This document shows positions 43,104 to 52,946 of a DNA stretch of 64,000 nt, piece by piece; the stretch's first letter is position 1, and each line of letters starts with the position of its first letter. Source of the DNA: Verrucomicrobiales bacterium (GTDB lineage Bacteria > Verrucomicrobiota > Verrucomicrobiia > Limisphaerales > CAIMTB01); the NCBI GenBank assembly GCA_016795425.1, contig JAEUHG010000265.1, positions 1 through 64,000 on the forward strand. The letters run 5' to 3'. The notes beneath the pieces were generated by a model that saw only the letters and a list, made by a program, of their open reading frames with translations, ran no database searches and was not told the origin of the DNA. The position numbers were made by a program, and so were the translations under genes.

Positions 43104-43982
43104 TCAGCCCGCGTCACGACCCGTGGCTGGACCGCCCCCCTCCCGGTCGTCATCCGCATCGTATTCGATCTCCGCGCGCATCCGCCTCGATATGTGCGGA
43201 CGCACAAAGCCGTACAACAGGTACGCTGTGAAGACGATGGGTAACACCACCGGCAGCACCTTCTTCCAAAGAATGAAAAACACGCCGACCAACGCCACTA
43301 TGATCACCGTCTTGGTGAACGGCGTGCTGGTCCGCCAATTCACGTTCTTAAACGCCGGATACCGAACTTCGCTCACCATCATCACCGACAGAAAGACCAG
43401 GATCACCGGTATCAAAAACCGCCACCAACCCTGCGTGAAATCCTTCTCCTCCAGCCAAAGAATGAACAGCGTCAACGACGCCACTACCCCCGCCGCCGCA
43501 GGGATCGGGAATCCGACAAACTCCTTGCTGCCCCCCGACCCCGCATAGGTCGCGATCACATTGAACCGCGCCAAACGAAAGGCCCCGCACAGAAGATAAA
43601 TCGACGCGATGAACCAGCCGAATTCCGGATGCAGCGCGAAGACATCCGCCAATACGATCCGGTGCACCAGGAACGCCGGCGCCACCCCAAACGACACCAC
43701 GTCCGCCAACGAATCAAACTCCCGGCCAAACGGGCTCTCGAATCCTCCCATCCGCGCCACCCGCCCATCCAACAAATCGAAGATGCAGGCCAACAGAATG
43801 AAAAACAACGCCTCCCGGATCACTCCCTCGAATCCGGGAAGATTGAGATCGGCCTCCACAATCCTGGTGAGCGCCAGGAACCCGCAAAACAGGTTGCCTG
43901 CCGTCATGAGGTTGGGAAGCAGGTAGATCTTCAACCTGCTGTCGTCCTCCGCTGGACGTTCCGATGTCTCGTCGCGCGCCAT
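43104..43982 (-). CDS. pssA: CDP-diacylglycerol-serine O-phosphatidyltransferase
   Basis: 292 residues, an integral membrane CDP-alcohol phosphatidyltransferase. The catalytic motif D-G-x2-A-R-x8-G-x3-D-x3-D is complete (DGRVARMGGF, then GREFDSLAD). About seven helices. It makes phosphatidylserine from CDP-DAG and serine, the precursor of phosphatidylethanolamine; psd is not in the window. ATG 43982 (MARDETSERPAEDD) was chosen. The N-terminal residues before the first helix are charged and cytoplasmic. Confidence 0.9.
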   Translation of the reverse strand: MARDETSERPAEDDSRLKIYLLPNLMTAGNLFCGFLALTRIVEADLNLPGFEGVIREALFFILLACIFDLLDGRVARMGGFESPFGREFDSLADVVSFGVAPAFLVHRIVLADVFALHPEFGWFIASIYLLCGAFRLARFNVIATYAGSGGSKEFVGFPIPAAAGVVASLTLFILWLEEKDFTQGWWRFLIPVILVFLSVMMVSEVRYPAFKNVNWRTSTPFTKTVIIVALVGVFFILWKKVLPVVLPIVFTAYLLYGFVRPHISRRMRAEIEYDADDDREGGGPATGRDAG

Positions 43983-44115
43983 CCACCAGACCTTCGTCGT
44001 TCCGCACGGTATCAGCTCGGCAAATGCGAAGTCACGCAGCATGCCGTGCAACCTCGCGACGCCAGTTTCCATTTGTCCCCCTCTTCCTCATCCTTCCACT
44101 ATCGACCCCGCGTCC

Positions 44116-44652
44116 GTGAAGAACATCGTCTACTTCGATCTCGAAACCCAGAAATCAGCCGAAGAGGTCGGCGGCTGGCACCGCATCCGCGACATGCGCA
44201 TGAGCGTCGGGGTCACCTTCAGCACCGGACGCAACGGCTACCGCATCTACGGCGAAGCCCAGGTCAACGACCTCATCGAGGAACTCCGCCGCGCCGACCT
44301 CGTCGTCGGCTTCAACCACCTCCGCTTCGATTACGAGGTCCTCAATGGCTACACCATTCTCGACCTCACCCAGGTCCCCAACCTGGATCTGCTCGTCGAA
44401 CTTCAAAAGACGCTCAACCACCGCCTCACTCTCGATGCCGTCGCCTCCGCCACGCTCGGCGCCGAAAAGACCGCCGACGGACTTCAGGCCCTCCGCTGGT
44501 TCCGTGAAGGCAAGTTGATGGAGATCGCCGAGTACTGCTGCTACGACGTCAAAATCACCAAGCTCGTCCACGAGTTCGGACGCGACCGGAAGCAGTTGTT
44601 CTACACCAACCGCAATGGCCAGGTCCTCACGGTCCCGGTCAGTTGGTGTTGA
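44116..44652 (+). CDS. RNase H-like fold (RNase_H_2/exonuclease-type) protein
   Basis: 178 residues with a GTG start (KNIVYFDLETQKSAEEVGG). The IVYFDLETQ strand gives the D-E catalytic pair. LVVGFNHLRFDYEVLNG and IAEYCCYDVKIT supply the second and third acidic positions of the DEDD-type exonuclease fold. It is probably a 3'-5' exonuclease or RNase H-like nuclease. The upstream codons to 44041 lack homology, so the GTG is the best start. It is divergent from pssA and converges on the PQQ dehydrogenase. Confidence 0.82.
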   Translation: MKNIVYFDLETQKSAEEVGGWHRIRDMRMSVGVTFSTGRNGYRIYGEAQVNDLIEELRRADLVVGFNHLRFDYEVLNGYTILDLTQVPNLDLLVELQKTLNHRLTLDAVASATLGAEKTADGLQALRWFREGKLMEIAEYCCYDVKITKLVHEFGRDRKQLFYTNRNGQVLTVPVSWC

Positions 44653-44736
44653 TCCGGTCCGCGACGATTCACGCCCGGCAGCGCTCGGAGGCTCCCCGGA
44701 ACTGATTCCCACCCCCAACCCCGGCCTGATCTCTCC

Positions 44737-46905
44737 TCACGGGAGGGCGAAACTCCACCACCCATCCCCCGATCGGGTTCCAGGCTTCCCACCCCCGCCC
44801 GCCGCGATGACCACGTACTGACGACCGTCGACCTCATACGTCGCCGGGGTCGCGTATCCACCCGCGTCCAACACCTGCTCCCACAGCACACGACCCGTCC
44901 GCGCGTCCACCGCCCGAAAGCGTTCGTCCATCGCCGCCCCGATAAAGACCAGGCCACCCGCAGTCACCAGGGGTCCGCCGATATTGAACGTCCCCGTCGG
45001 TGGCAACCCCCGCTTCTCCAACTCGGGATAGGTCCCCAGGGGAATCTGCCAAACGATCTCGCCGCGGCGCAGATCCACCGCCGTCAAGGTGCCCCACGGC
45101 GGTGCATTCGCCGGAAATCCCTCTGCGTCCCGGAACTCAGGATGTCCGTTCGCCACCCAAGGAATCCGCCGCGCCCAGCCTTGATCCAGATCCGCGGCCG
45201 GCACCGGCGCTCCGCCTCGATCTCCGAAAAGAAAGGCCACCACCGCACGGCGTTCCACCACGCTCATCGAGGCAAACGACGGCATCTGCCCCCGCCCTGT
45301 TTCCAGCAACGTCAGGACCGCCTCGCGACTCAACCGCTGTGCCACATCCTTCAACGATTGCAGCGCCGCTGTTCGCGGAAGGTCGGGACGCCCCGCTCCA
45401 TGGCACTGGGAACAGGTGGCCCGAAACAGATGCCCTCCCAGTTCATGAGCGGTCACACCTTCCGGCAGGCGCGCCGGCAACATCTGAATCCACTCCGGTT
45501 CGTTGCTCCCGTTGACGTACACCCAGCCCCGCTTGGGATCCACCGCCGGTCCACCCCACTCCCCACCCCCGTTGAATTGCGGCATCACCACCGTGGGAAC
45601 GCGTGACGGCGGGGTGAACAAGCCCTCCGACCGCATGGTCTTCAACCGATCCTCGACGTCTTTCCGCGACGCTTCGCTCAAACGGGTCGCCTCGTCCTGG
45701 CGAAATCCCTGCCGGGCGAAAGGCGGCGGCTTTACGGGGAATGGCTGCGTCGGCCACACGGATTCACCCGGAATGTCAGACGCAGGCACCGGACGTTCCT
45801 CCACTGGAAACAGCGGTCGCCCCGTGCGCCGGTCCAACACAAACAAATGACCCATCTTGGTGCTTTGAACCAAGGCAGGCACCCGACGCCAACCTCGGCG
45901 CACATCCACCAACACGGGCGCACAGGGCAGATCGTAGTCCCACACATCATGGTGCACCGTCTGGAAATGCCATCGACGCACTCCCGTCAAGGCGTCCAGG
46001 GCCAGGATACAATTCGCGTAGAGGTTCGCCCCCGGTCGGTCACCGCCGTAGTGATCGTAGTTCGCCGAACCTGTCCCGCAATACACCACGCCTGTGCTGG
46101 GATCCAGCGTCACCCCACCCCAGGCATTCGCGCCCCCGTTGTGCTGCCAATTGTCCGGGCCCCAAGTTTCGTGCCCCGATTCGCCAGGATGCGGAATCGT
46201 GTGGAAGATCCACCGGCGCGCGCCAGTCCGTACATCGAAGGCGCGAATGTGCCCCGGCGCCGTCGGAGGCAGGGAGTCCGGAATCGACGACCCCATGATC
46301 AGCAAATCGCGGTACACCACACCCGGGGTCGGCGCACTCACCGAAAGATAGAAGGCGTCTTGGTCCAACCCTTCCCGCAAATCAATATATCCGCCGGTGC
46401 CAAACCCAGGGATGGGCCGGCCGGTACCCGCGTCGAGCGCGTACAGCTTCCAACCCGCGGCGAAAAACAATCGACGATCCCCCGCTTCCTCCCAATAGGC
46501 CAATCCGCGGTTCACCCCGCCGCCGCTTCTCCCATCCCAAGGATCAAACCGCCACCCTTCCTCCCCGGTTGCCGCGTCGACCTCCACCACCCGCAATCCC
46601 GGTGTGGTGAGATACATTCGACCTCCCAGTATCAACGGATTGCATTCAATGGTGGACCCGGAATTCGCCCGTGCGTCGCCACATCGATAAATCCACGCCG
46701 GCTGAAGTCGATGCACATTGCGACGGTGAATCTGACGAAGAGAGGAGTAATGGGTTCCCTCGGGGTCACCGTGATACACCGGCCAATCCGTGTCGGCCGC
46801 CGACGTCGCCAAATTCACCCCAAACACCAGCCCGCACACCATCCAAGCCCCCGAACGAAGGAACGGGATCCCCACTCGTTTCCACCACCATGGAGGTGCC
46901 GCCAT
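44737..46905 (-). CDS. Exported PQQ-dependent dehydrogenase with c-type heme
   Basis: 722 residues. A signal peptide (about 1-37) precedes a PQQ beta-propeller (WPVYHGDPEGTHYSSLRQI ... GVVYRDLLIMGSSI, ETWGPDNWQHNGGANAWGG, YCGTGSANYDHYGGDRPGANLYANCILALDALTG-type repeats). A heme motif CSQCH lies at residues 498-502, so this is a quinohemoprotein alcohol/sugar dehydrogenase that can pass electrons to cytochrome c. It is last in the minus-strand run sulfatase, DUF1501, this gene, with 6 bp separating it from DUF1501. Substrate unknown; PQQ synthesis genes are not in the window. Confidence 0.9.
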   Translation of the reverse strand: MAAPPWWWKRVGIPFLRSGAWMVCGLVFGVNLATSAADTDWPVYHGDPEGTHYSSLRQIHRRNVHRLQPAWIYRCGDARANSGSTIECNPLILGGRMYLTTPGLRVVEVDAATGEEGWRFDPWDGRSGGGVNRGLAYWEEAGDRRLFFAAGWKLYALDAGTGRPIPGFGTGGYIDLREGLDQDAFYLSVSAPTPGVVYRDLLIMGSSIPDSLPPTAPGHIRAFDVRTGARRWIFHTIPHPGESGHETWGPDNWQHNGGANAWGGVTLDPSTGVVYCGTGSANYDHYGGDRPGANLYANCILALDALTGVRRWHFQTVHHDVWDYDLPCAPVLVDVRRGWRRVPALVQSTKMGHLFVLDRRTGRPLFPVEERPVPASDIPGESVWPTQPFPVKPPPFARQGFRQDEATRLSEASRKDVEDRLKTMRSEGLFTPPSRVPTVVMPQFNGGGEWGGPAVDPKRGWVYVNGSNEPEWIQMLPARLPEGVTAHELGGHLFRATCSQCHGAGRPDLPRTAALQSLKDVAQRLSREAVLTLLETGRGQMPSFASMSVVERRAVVAFLFGDRGGAPVPAADLDQGWARRIPWVANGHPEFRDAEGFPANAPPWGTLTAVDLRRGEIVWQIPLGTYPELEKRGLPPTGTFNIGGPLVTAGGLVFIGAAMDERFRAVDARTGRVLWEQVLDAGGYATPATYEVDGRQYVVIAAGGGGKPGTRSGDGWWSFALP

Positions 46906-46911
46906 GCGCCC

Positions 46912-48420
46912 TCACACGCCGCGCGCAAACAAACTCTCGATCGGCTTTCCGTGACCATCGCGGGTCACATAAAAGGGACGTTGCTCGATCTCGTAAGCCA
47001 GGTCCGCCGGAATCCCCATCGCACGATACAGTGTGGCATGCAGATCCTCGATGACCACGCGGTCCTTGATCGTGCGACACGGACGCTCCTCGGCGGTCAC
47101 GCCATGGAGATGTCCTTTCTTGATCCCCCCGCCGAACATCAGCACACAGCCGGCATCGGTGAAATGCCGGTGCATCCCGTAATGCGTCAGGCTCTCGAGC
47201 TTGTCCGGCACCGGCACTTGGTCTTTCACCGGTCGGTCCGGCTTGCCCTCCTGCATCATGTCGCGGCTGAACTCGCTCGCCAGGACGATCAGTGTTCGAT
47301 CCAGCAACCCACGCGCCTCAAGATCGAGAACCAGCTGCGCGATCGCGCCATCGATCGCCTTCTTCATGTTCACCACCTTCTCGTGGCCGTGCTCATGCGT
47401 GTCCCAGTTGAGGAACGGAATGTACTCCGTTGTCACCTCGATGAAGCGCGCTCCAGCCTCCACCAGCCGTCGCGCCAACAGACAACCCAGCCCAAAACGC
47501 TGGATATTCTTCTCCTCGTAACTGCCGTCCCGCACAAAATCCCCGCCCAGCCGACGGGAAAAATCCCAGCCGCCTGGCACATACTTCGCCACGGTCTCCG
47601 GTGATTCCTGAGTCAGATCAAACGCCTTGGCCGCCGGCGAACTCAACAACCGATGCGCGTTGTCGAGCGAGCGCACCAACGATTCCTTCTGATAATCGCT
47701 GCCCAATTGACCCACCGGCGAAGCCGCCAGAAGCTTTCGATAAAATCGGTCCCGGTTCTCGAATCGCCCCGGACTCATCCCCGCCGGCGGCGTCACCACG
47801 TCCTTGGCGGCATCGGGAAACGGCACATTGAACGGTCCATATTCACTCCCCAGGAATCCTGCCGTTGTGAAGGCCTTGAGTTCCTCGCCTTCACCCACCT
47901 CAAAACGCTGTCCGATATTGATGAACGCCGGCATCGCCGGGTTCCGCGGACCCAAGGTGCGCGACACGACCGCTCCGATGTGCGGGCACGCCACGGTCTG
48001 CGGCGGCGCATATCCGGTATGCCAATGGAATTGATGGCGGGAATGCAGGATGAATCCCAGATCACCCGCTGTATACGTCCGGATCAGGGTTCCGCGATCC
48101 ATCACCCCGGCCAACCGCTCCAATCCTTCGGTAAATTGAATCCCGTCCACCCGCGTCGGAATGGCCGGGAAGGTCGACAATACCCGCGCCGGATCCAGCC
48201 CCTTTTCGAATGGAGTGTACCGCTTGGGATCGAACATTTCGGTGGCTGCCATCCCGCCTCCCATCCAAAGCACCACCAGACAGTCGGCCGTCGCTTCCAA
48301 TCGCCGCGGCGCACCGTCCTCCGCACCCCAAGCACTCGGAAATCCAGCGGACAAAGCCCCCAGCGTGCCCGCGGAGAGGGTCTTCAGAAACTCGCGGCGT
48401 GTGAAATCGGGCAAAGCCAT
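46912..48420 (-). CDS. DUF1501 domain protein with Tat signal
   Basis: 502 residues. A twin-arginine signal (FTRREFLKTLSAGTLGALSAGFPSAWG) precedes the DUF1501 domain, an alkaline-phosphatase-superfamily fold common in Planctomycetes/Verrucomicrobia. Landmarks: LVVLWMGGGMAATEMFDPK, HWHTGYAPPQTVACPHIGA, WDTHEHGHEKV and ASEFSRD. The His residues suggest metal binding, but its reaction is unestablished. Always exported and often next to DUF1549/DUF1553 proteins; here it sits between a sulfatase and a PQQ dehydrogenase. ATG 48420 was chosen at the Tat signal; a longer frame to 48609 runs into the sulfatase gene. Confidence 0.9.
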   Translation of the reverse strand: MALPDFTRREFLKTLSAGTLGALSAGFPSAWGAEDGAPRRLEATADCLVVLWMGGGMAATEMFDPKRYTPFEKGLDPARVLSTFPAIPTRVDGIQFTEGLERLAGVMDRGTLIRTYTAGDLGFILHSRHQFHWHTGYAPPQTVACPHIGAVVSRTLGPRNPAMPAFINIGQRFEVGEGEELKAFTTAGFLGSEYGPFNVPFPDAAKDVVTPPAGMSPGRFENRDRFYRKLLAASPVGQLGSDYQKESLVRSLDNAHRLLSSPAAKAFDLTQESPETVAKYVPGGWDFSRRLGGDFVRDGSYEEKNIQRFGLGCLLARRLVEAGARFIEVTTEYIPFLNWDTHEHGHEKVVNMKKAIDGAIAQLVLDLEARGLLDRTLIVLASEFSRDMMQEGKPDRPVKDQVPVPDKLESLTHYGMHRHFTDAGCVLMFGGGIKKGHLHGVTAEERPCRTIKDRVVIEDLHATLYRAMGIPADLAYEIEQRPFYVTRDGHGKPIESLFARGV

Positions 48421-48458
48421 GGGTGCGATATTAGCACCAACGATCTCGCTGCAAAGCC

Positions 48459-50099
48459 TTACTGCTGCCCAACCGCACCTTCCACCGCCTGCCGCCGGTA
48501 GACCGCCTCCAATGCCTCCCATCGAGATGTCATCTCCGAGACCCGGGCCGGATGTTCGGCCGCAACGTCGCGCGTCTCCGATCGATCGGTTCCCAGATGG
48601 TACAGGCACCAGGCATTCGTCTCCGGTCGGCCCGAAACCAGCTTCCAGTCGCCCACACGAAGAGCACGGTTCCCGTCATGATGAAAATACAGGAAGTCCC
48701 GCTCCACCGCGCCATCCTGCGCCAGGGTCGGCACCAGACTCCGCCCCGGAAAGGCCGGGGCCCGTGAATCCATCGGCGGCGATCCCGGACCACCCGATGC
48801 CAACTCATGCAAGGTGGGCACCAAATCTATGACGTGCCCGACGTTCGACCGAAGCCCGCCCCGTCGCCCGATACCGCGAGGCCAATGCAGAATCAGCGGA
48901 GTCGCCACCCCGCCCTCATGCACCCAACTCTTGTGGCGTCGAAAGGGTGTGTTCGACGCCATGGACCATCCCGGACCCAGACAAAGGTACGAACCGGCGC
49001 TTCCCGGCACCGCCCGTGCCTCATGCCCGTCGCCTCGCACGATCTGCTCCGCGCTGGCTCCATTGTCCGACATAAACAGAATCACGGTATCCTCCCATTC
49101 GCCCATGGCGCGAACTTGGTCCAGGACCCGGCCGATCTCACGGTCCATTCGATCCACCATCGCCGCGTGGATCGCCATCTTGGTGGCCTGGAACTGCCGT
49201 TGTTCCTCGTTCAACAAATTCCAGGCGACAGCGTGCCCCACCTCCCCGGCTCCCAACTGTCGGAGCAGGTTCGAAGTCTCCAGATTCCAGTACGGCACCA
49301 CCGATTCTTCCCTCGGACCCAACTCGCACGCCACCAGTCCTTCCCTGGTCAACCGACGCCAGCGCTGTTCCCGAATGTTATCCCACCCGATTCGATACCG
49401 ATGACGATACCGAGCCACGTCCCGTGACGGAGCCTGCAGGGGAAAATGGGGCACCGTGAATGCCAGGTACAAAAAGAACGGCTGATCCGCATGCTCCCGC
49501 GCGTGATCCCCCAGATACCGAATCGCGACGTCGGCGAAGTCCGTCGAAGTGTAAAAGTCCGTCCCAGGAGGAATCGCCGGCAGCGCACGATCGTTCTCGA
49601 TCCGGCGTGTCGGATGGAAATTCCGGTCGTGGTCCTCAAGTCGATAGCTGCGGTCAAAACCTCCGTCCGCCACCGATCGGGGCGCGCCAGGGATATGCCA
49701 CTTCCCCACGTGATAACTCCGATAGCCAAAGGGCCTCAGGTAATGCGGGAGGAGCCGGGTCCACGCGGGAAGCCGTTGAGTGGGCGGATCCATCCCAATC
49801 TGTTGGGGATAATAGCCCGTCAACAACGCCGATCGCGTGGGCCAGCACCGGGCGGTGTTGTAAAACTGTGTGAATCGCAGCCCTCGGCGGGCCAGGCGGT
49901 CGAGGTTCGGAGTATGAATCTCACCCCCATAACAGCCCAAATCCGAGAACCCCAGGTCGTCCGCCAGGATCACCAGGAAATTTGGCCGTCGAACTCCCGT
50001 CGAAGCCCTCGATTCAGCCGCCCATCCCTCCAACCCCAAAACCAGCAGGACCAGCAACCCCGCCACCCGCAGACTTCTGGTGAATCTCAACGCGACCAT
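48459..50099 (-). CDS. Formylglycine-dependent sulfatase
   Basis: 546 residues. Signal peptide (about 1-30). Landmarks: NFLVILADDLGFSDLGCYG (metal Asp), and the Cys-type sulfatase signature C-x-P-x-R at Cys85-Arg89 (CWPTR), where Cys85 would be oxidised to formylglycine by an anaerobic SME-type or FGE-type enzyme not present in the window. GKWHIPG and FLYLAFTVPHFP follow. It is a secreted arylsulfatase-type enzyme removing sulfate esters, probably from a sulfated polysaccharide. Its 5' end overlaps the 3' end of the DMFase-like gene by 13 bp, so translation is probably coupled. Confidence 0.93.
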   Translation of the reverse strand: MVALRFTRSLRVAGLLVLLVLGLEGWAAESRASTGVRRPNFLVILADDLGFSDLGCYGGEIHTPNLDRLARRGLRFTQFYNTARCWPTRSALLTGYYPQQIGMDPPTQRLPAWTRLLPHYLRPFGYRSYHVGKWHIPGAPRSVADGGFDRSYRLEDHDRNFHPTRRIENDRALPAIPPGTDFYTSTDFADVAIRYLGDHAREHADQPFFLYLAFTVPHFPLQAPSRDVARYRHRYRIGWDNIREQRWRRLTREGLVACELGPREESVVPYWNLETSNLLRQLGAGEVGHAVAWNLLNEEQRQFQATKMAIHAAMVDRMDREIGRVLDQVRAMGEWEDTVILFMSDNGASAEQIVRGDGHEARAVPGSAGSYLCLGPGWSMASNTPFRRHKSWVHEGGVATPLILHWPRGIGRRGGLRSNVGHVIDLVPTLHELASGGPGSPPMDSRAPAFPGRSLVPTLAQDGAVERDFLYFHHDGNRALRVGDWKLVSGRPETNAWCLYHLGTDRSETRDVAAEHPARVSEMTSRWEALEAVYRRQAVEGAVGQQ

Positions 50100-51508
50100 C
50101 GCTCCAGGAGATTGCGCGTGATCCGTTCCACCACCGGGTCGCGCCCACGCAGGCCATGGGCCCAGTCCGTCGAGCCAGCCGTGAACACCGAACCCCCGCG
50201 AGTGTAAACCCCCAGGCAGGCCTGTCCTTTGCGCCCTCGCTCCCAGCGGTCATACCATTCGCAATCGTCGGGATGCCACTGCGCCGGCGCCGTGGCCAGG
50301 ACAACAAAGTTGGTGGGAGTGCCGTCGGCGCCTGTTGGAAAGGGCAAACCTTCCCGCCACGCCAATTGGCAACCGTCGCATTCATAGCCCACGATCGTGT
50401 CGGCACCGCCGAACGATGCGCCACGCTTCAATGACGTTCCCTCGAAGAGCCAATGCTCCGGACGATGCACCTCGTAGGCGCCGCTGCCATCCATCAACTG
50501 GCCGTGGCTGCGGTGGTAGCCGCCCCACAGAAATCCCACGCCGGTCAATTGATTCTCCGGTCGGCCCACCTGGTGATGACTCCACAAAGTGGATAACAAC
50601 TTTCGATCACCAGCCGGGAACAACGGATCCTGCCCGAAGTTCTGTTTCCAGCAGACCAAGGCCTTCCCGTCCTCCTCGCTTCGCACCTGCCAACAACACG
50701 TGTTGCCACTGAAAAAAGCGACGTTGCCCCCGCCACCTATAAACGCTTCGAGATGATCGCGCATCGGCGCCGACCAATACTCGTCGTGCCCAACACTGAG
50801 AACCAACCGATAGGCGCGCAATAATTCGGGTCGAAACTCCAAGTCCGCATTCACCGCGTAGTCGAGGCGAATCCCCTGGCGTTCCGCCCATTCCGCGAAC
50901 GGCTGTTCCCAGTTCGAATACTGGCTCGCCGGCGGACGTTCGAACGACACGCGGTGCCCCTGATTCCCACCGCGTCCGTTGTAGGCGTACAGACTGAAAC
51001 CGCCCCAGTTGTTGTAGGCGTTGTAGGTGTTGGCCGAGAGTTGCAGCAGGATCTTTGAATCCCGCCCCGGATCTGCCGATCGCACCACAAAGAAGCACGT
51101 GGATTCCGCGGTCCGTCGCCCGCGCCCGGTGTACTTTCCGCCTCCATCCTCCGCTCTCAGAATCACGTGGTAATACCCGCTCTTCCAATCCGGCGGTATC
51201 CGGACCCGAAAAGCCTCCGGCCATCGGCAGCCGTGGGACGATGCCTCCTCTGGCACGGGATACTCCCGGCCTGGAATCGGCGCCGAATTGGTCCAAACCC
51301 AATCCATCGACGCCCCCCAGCGCGCGATGCGCGCCGAGAAAGAGGCAACCGTCGTCGATACGTGGATCGTCACTTCCTCACCCGGCGCATAACTTTGTCG
51401 ACCCGCATAGCCTTCGATCGTGATCGCCCCAGCCGCGTCGCCTGCATGGGTGGCCAGCGCGCGGAATACCCCCAACCACAGGAGAAGACACCATCCCCAC
51501 CTCACCAT
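50087..51508 (-). CDS. N,N-dimethylformamidase beta-subunit-like exported protein
   Basis: 473 residues. Signal peptide (MVRWGWCLLLWLGVFRALATHA). A beta-sandwich domain follows (ITIEGYAGRQSYAPGEEVTIHVSTT), then LSANTYNAYNNWGGFSLYAYN, LDYAVNADLEFRPELLRAYRLVLSVGHDEYWS and GGNVAFFSGNTCCWQVR. These match the C-terminal domain of N,N-dimethylformamidase large subunits, a fold also found in many secreted proteins of unknown function. The hydrolase assignment is by family only. It is upstream of the sulfatase in a minus-strand operon. ATG 51508 was chosen at the signal; the frame is open to 51634. Confidence 0.75.
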   Translation of the reverse strand: MVRWGWCLLLWLGVFRALATHAGDAAGAITIEGYAGRQSYAPGEEVTIHVSTTVASFSARIARWGASMDWVWTNSAPIPGREYPVPEEASSHGCRWPEAFRVRIPPDWKSGYYHVILRAEDGGGKYTGRGRRTAESTCFFVVRSADPGRDSKILLQLSANTYNAYNNWGGFSLYAYNGRGGNQGHRVSFERPPASQYSNWEQPFAEWAERQGIRLDYAVNADLEFRPELLRAYRLVLSVGHDEYWSAPMRDHLEAFIGGGGNVAFFSGNTCCWQVRSEEDGKALVCWKQNFGQDPLFPAGDRKLLSTLWSHHQVGRPENQLTGVGFLWGGYHRSHGQLMDGSGAYEVHRPEHWLFEGTSLKRGASFGGADTIVGYECDGCQLAWREGLPFPTGADGTPTNFVVLATAPAQWHPDDCEWYDRWERGRKGQACLGVYTRGGSVFTAGSTDWAHGLRGRDPVVERITRNLLERWSR

Positions 51509-51630
51509 TCGCGGACGAACATCCGAAGGCGCCCGCCCATGCTGAATCAGGGGGCGAAGGTCAGCCACACCGTTGGCCCCTCCATGCTGTTCGACGGCAC
51601 CCATCGGTACCCTCTCCTTCCGTGATTCCA

Positions 51631-52599
51631 TCACAGGCCAAAAGCGCGTTGCATTTGTTCGCGAACCACCGTGAGGCGTTGGACACCACCACCGCCCACC
51701 TCCGCCGTAGCCCAGCCTGCGTACCCGATCTCATCCAACGCCTTTCGCACATCCGCCCAGGGCAGATCATCGTCGGGACTCGTGATGTCGGTGAATTTGT
51801 TCTTGGCGCGACTGAATCCCTTGACGTCGAGTTTGACACACCGATGGCCAAAGGCCCGGATCCAATCCCCCGGCTGACCGTATTTCCAATGGTTGCCGAT
51901 GTCGTAATACATCCCGACCCATGGACTCTTGAAACCATCGACGAAGCGGATGAACTGCTCCGGTCCTTGTTCCGGCGGCGCGTCGTGGCGGTAGAACATC
52001 TGGTTCCAAACGTTCTCAATGAGAATCGGCTGACCGAGGGATGCCGCGAGGGGGATCAACTTCAGGATCTCTTTACGGCAACGCTCCTCGATCTCGGCAC
52101 TCGGACCGTCATCGCCCTTGCCGATCACGATCAGCACACCGCTGCCGCCGGCGGCGTGGGAGACACGAAGACAATGCTCGATGTTCGATCGTCCTTTGTC
52201 GCGTTCTTCGGCTTTGGCACTGGTGAGACGCTGGCCCCAATGGGCGTGATTAATCGCGTTATGGACGAATACCCCCGATTCCCGAACCGCATCCCGGGCT
52301 TGTTCGGGCGTGTACTCTCCCGCTTGATCGAAATCCACCCCATCAAATCCCGCCTCCCGGGCCATCGACAAACGATCTGACACAGAGAGTTTCTTGCCAT
52401 CCTTCTCCTGGTCGATCATCCCGAGTTTGCAGGAAAGCAGGAGTCGGCGGCCGGGTGGTGGCGTCACGACCTTGGACGCCGGGGACGGCCCATCGGCGGC
52501 TTTTGGATGGGCTGTACCCACGGCTGACGCGGTCAGACCAACGACACCGGTGGAGATGAAAGTGCGACGATCCAGTCCGGGCGAATGATGCGATTGCAT
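51631..52599 (-). CDS. Tat-exported sugar phosphate isomerase/epimerase-like TIM barrel
   Basis: 322 residues. A Tat signal (DRRTFISTGVVGLTASAVG) precedes a xylose-isomerase-like TIM barrel (LSVSDRLSMAREAGFDGVDFDQAGEYTPEQARDA ... VLIVIGKGDDGPSAEIEERCRKEILKLIPLAASLGQPILIENV ... YYDIGNHWKYG ... IGYAGWATAEV). The metal ligands are E in ENVWNQ, D in MYYDIGNHW and E in TAEVG. ATG 52599 was chosen at the Tat signal. The longer open frame to 53064 runs through the 283-bp repeat and is rejected as a start. It is transcribed away from the Hyi-like gene. Confidence 0.85.
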   Translation of the reverse strand: MQSHHSPGLDRRTFISTGVVGLTASAVGTAHPKAADGPSPASKVVTPPPGRRLLLSCKLGMIDQEKDGKKLSVSDRLSMAREAGFDGVDFDQAGEYTPEQARDAVRESGVFVHNAINHAHWGQRLTSAKAEERDKGRSNIEHCLRVSHAAGGSGVLIVIGKGDDGPSAEIEERCRKEILKLIPLAASLGQPILIENVWNQMFYRHDAPPEQGPEQFIRFVDGFKSPWVGMYYDIGNHWKYGQPGDWIRAFGHRCVKLDVKGFSRAKNKFTDITSPDDDLPWADVRKALDEIGYAGWATAEVGGGGVQRLTVVREQMQRAFGL

Positions 52600-52664
52600 A
52601 GAATGGGTGCCCAGCGCCAAAGGGAGTCCAATGGTCAAGGGCATGAATGGCTGCCGGTGAACCT

Positions 52665-52864
52665 GCCCGGTCCCGCTCGGTCGCGCAAACCCTGAACCGT
52701 GGCCCGGTCCCTCCTTGCCATCCAGGCCCGACACCCTGACAGCCTGGCACTCAGTCCCTGGAACCCGACTGCGATCCCCATCCTCCGGATCCCGGCTCAG
52801 CTCTTCAGGCCCCTTCCCCCATCGTGACGCGCACCCGCCCCGACTGCCTGGCACGCAGTGCATG
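52665..52864. repeat. Direct repeat, copy 1 (about 200 bp)
   Basis: First copy of the 283-bp-offset direct repeat; shares CCTGAAC, GGCCCGGTCCCTCCTTGCCA, CTGGCACTCAGTCCCTGGAA and CCCATCCTCCGGATCCCGGC with copy 2. A few substitutions and a small indel. Confidence 0.9.
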
Positions 52865-52946
52865 GTCAACCGCCGCCGGCAAACCATCAGGTACCAGGAC
52901 CGCCAAGCTTCCCGTATCCAACCAGCCTGGCACCCAGTACCTCTTG

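Noticed and set aside
45847-47604. 585-codon plus-strand frame opposite the PQQ dehydrogenase and DUF1501 genes
   Set aside because: It spans two convincing minus-strand genes and their junction; no motifs, so it is treated as a shadow.
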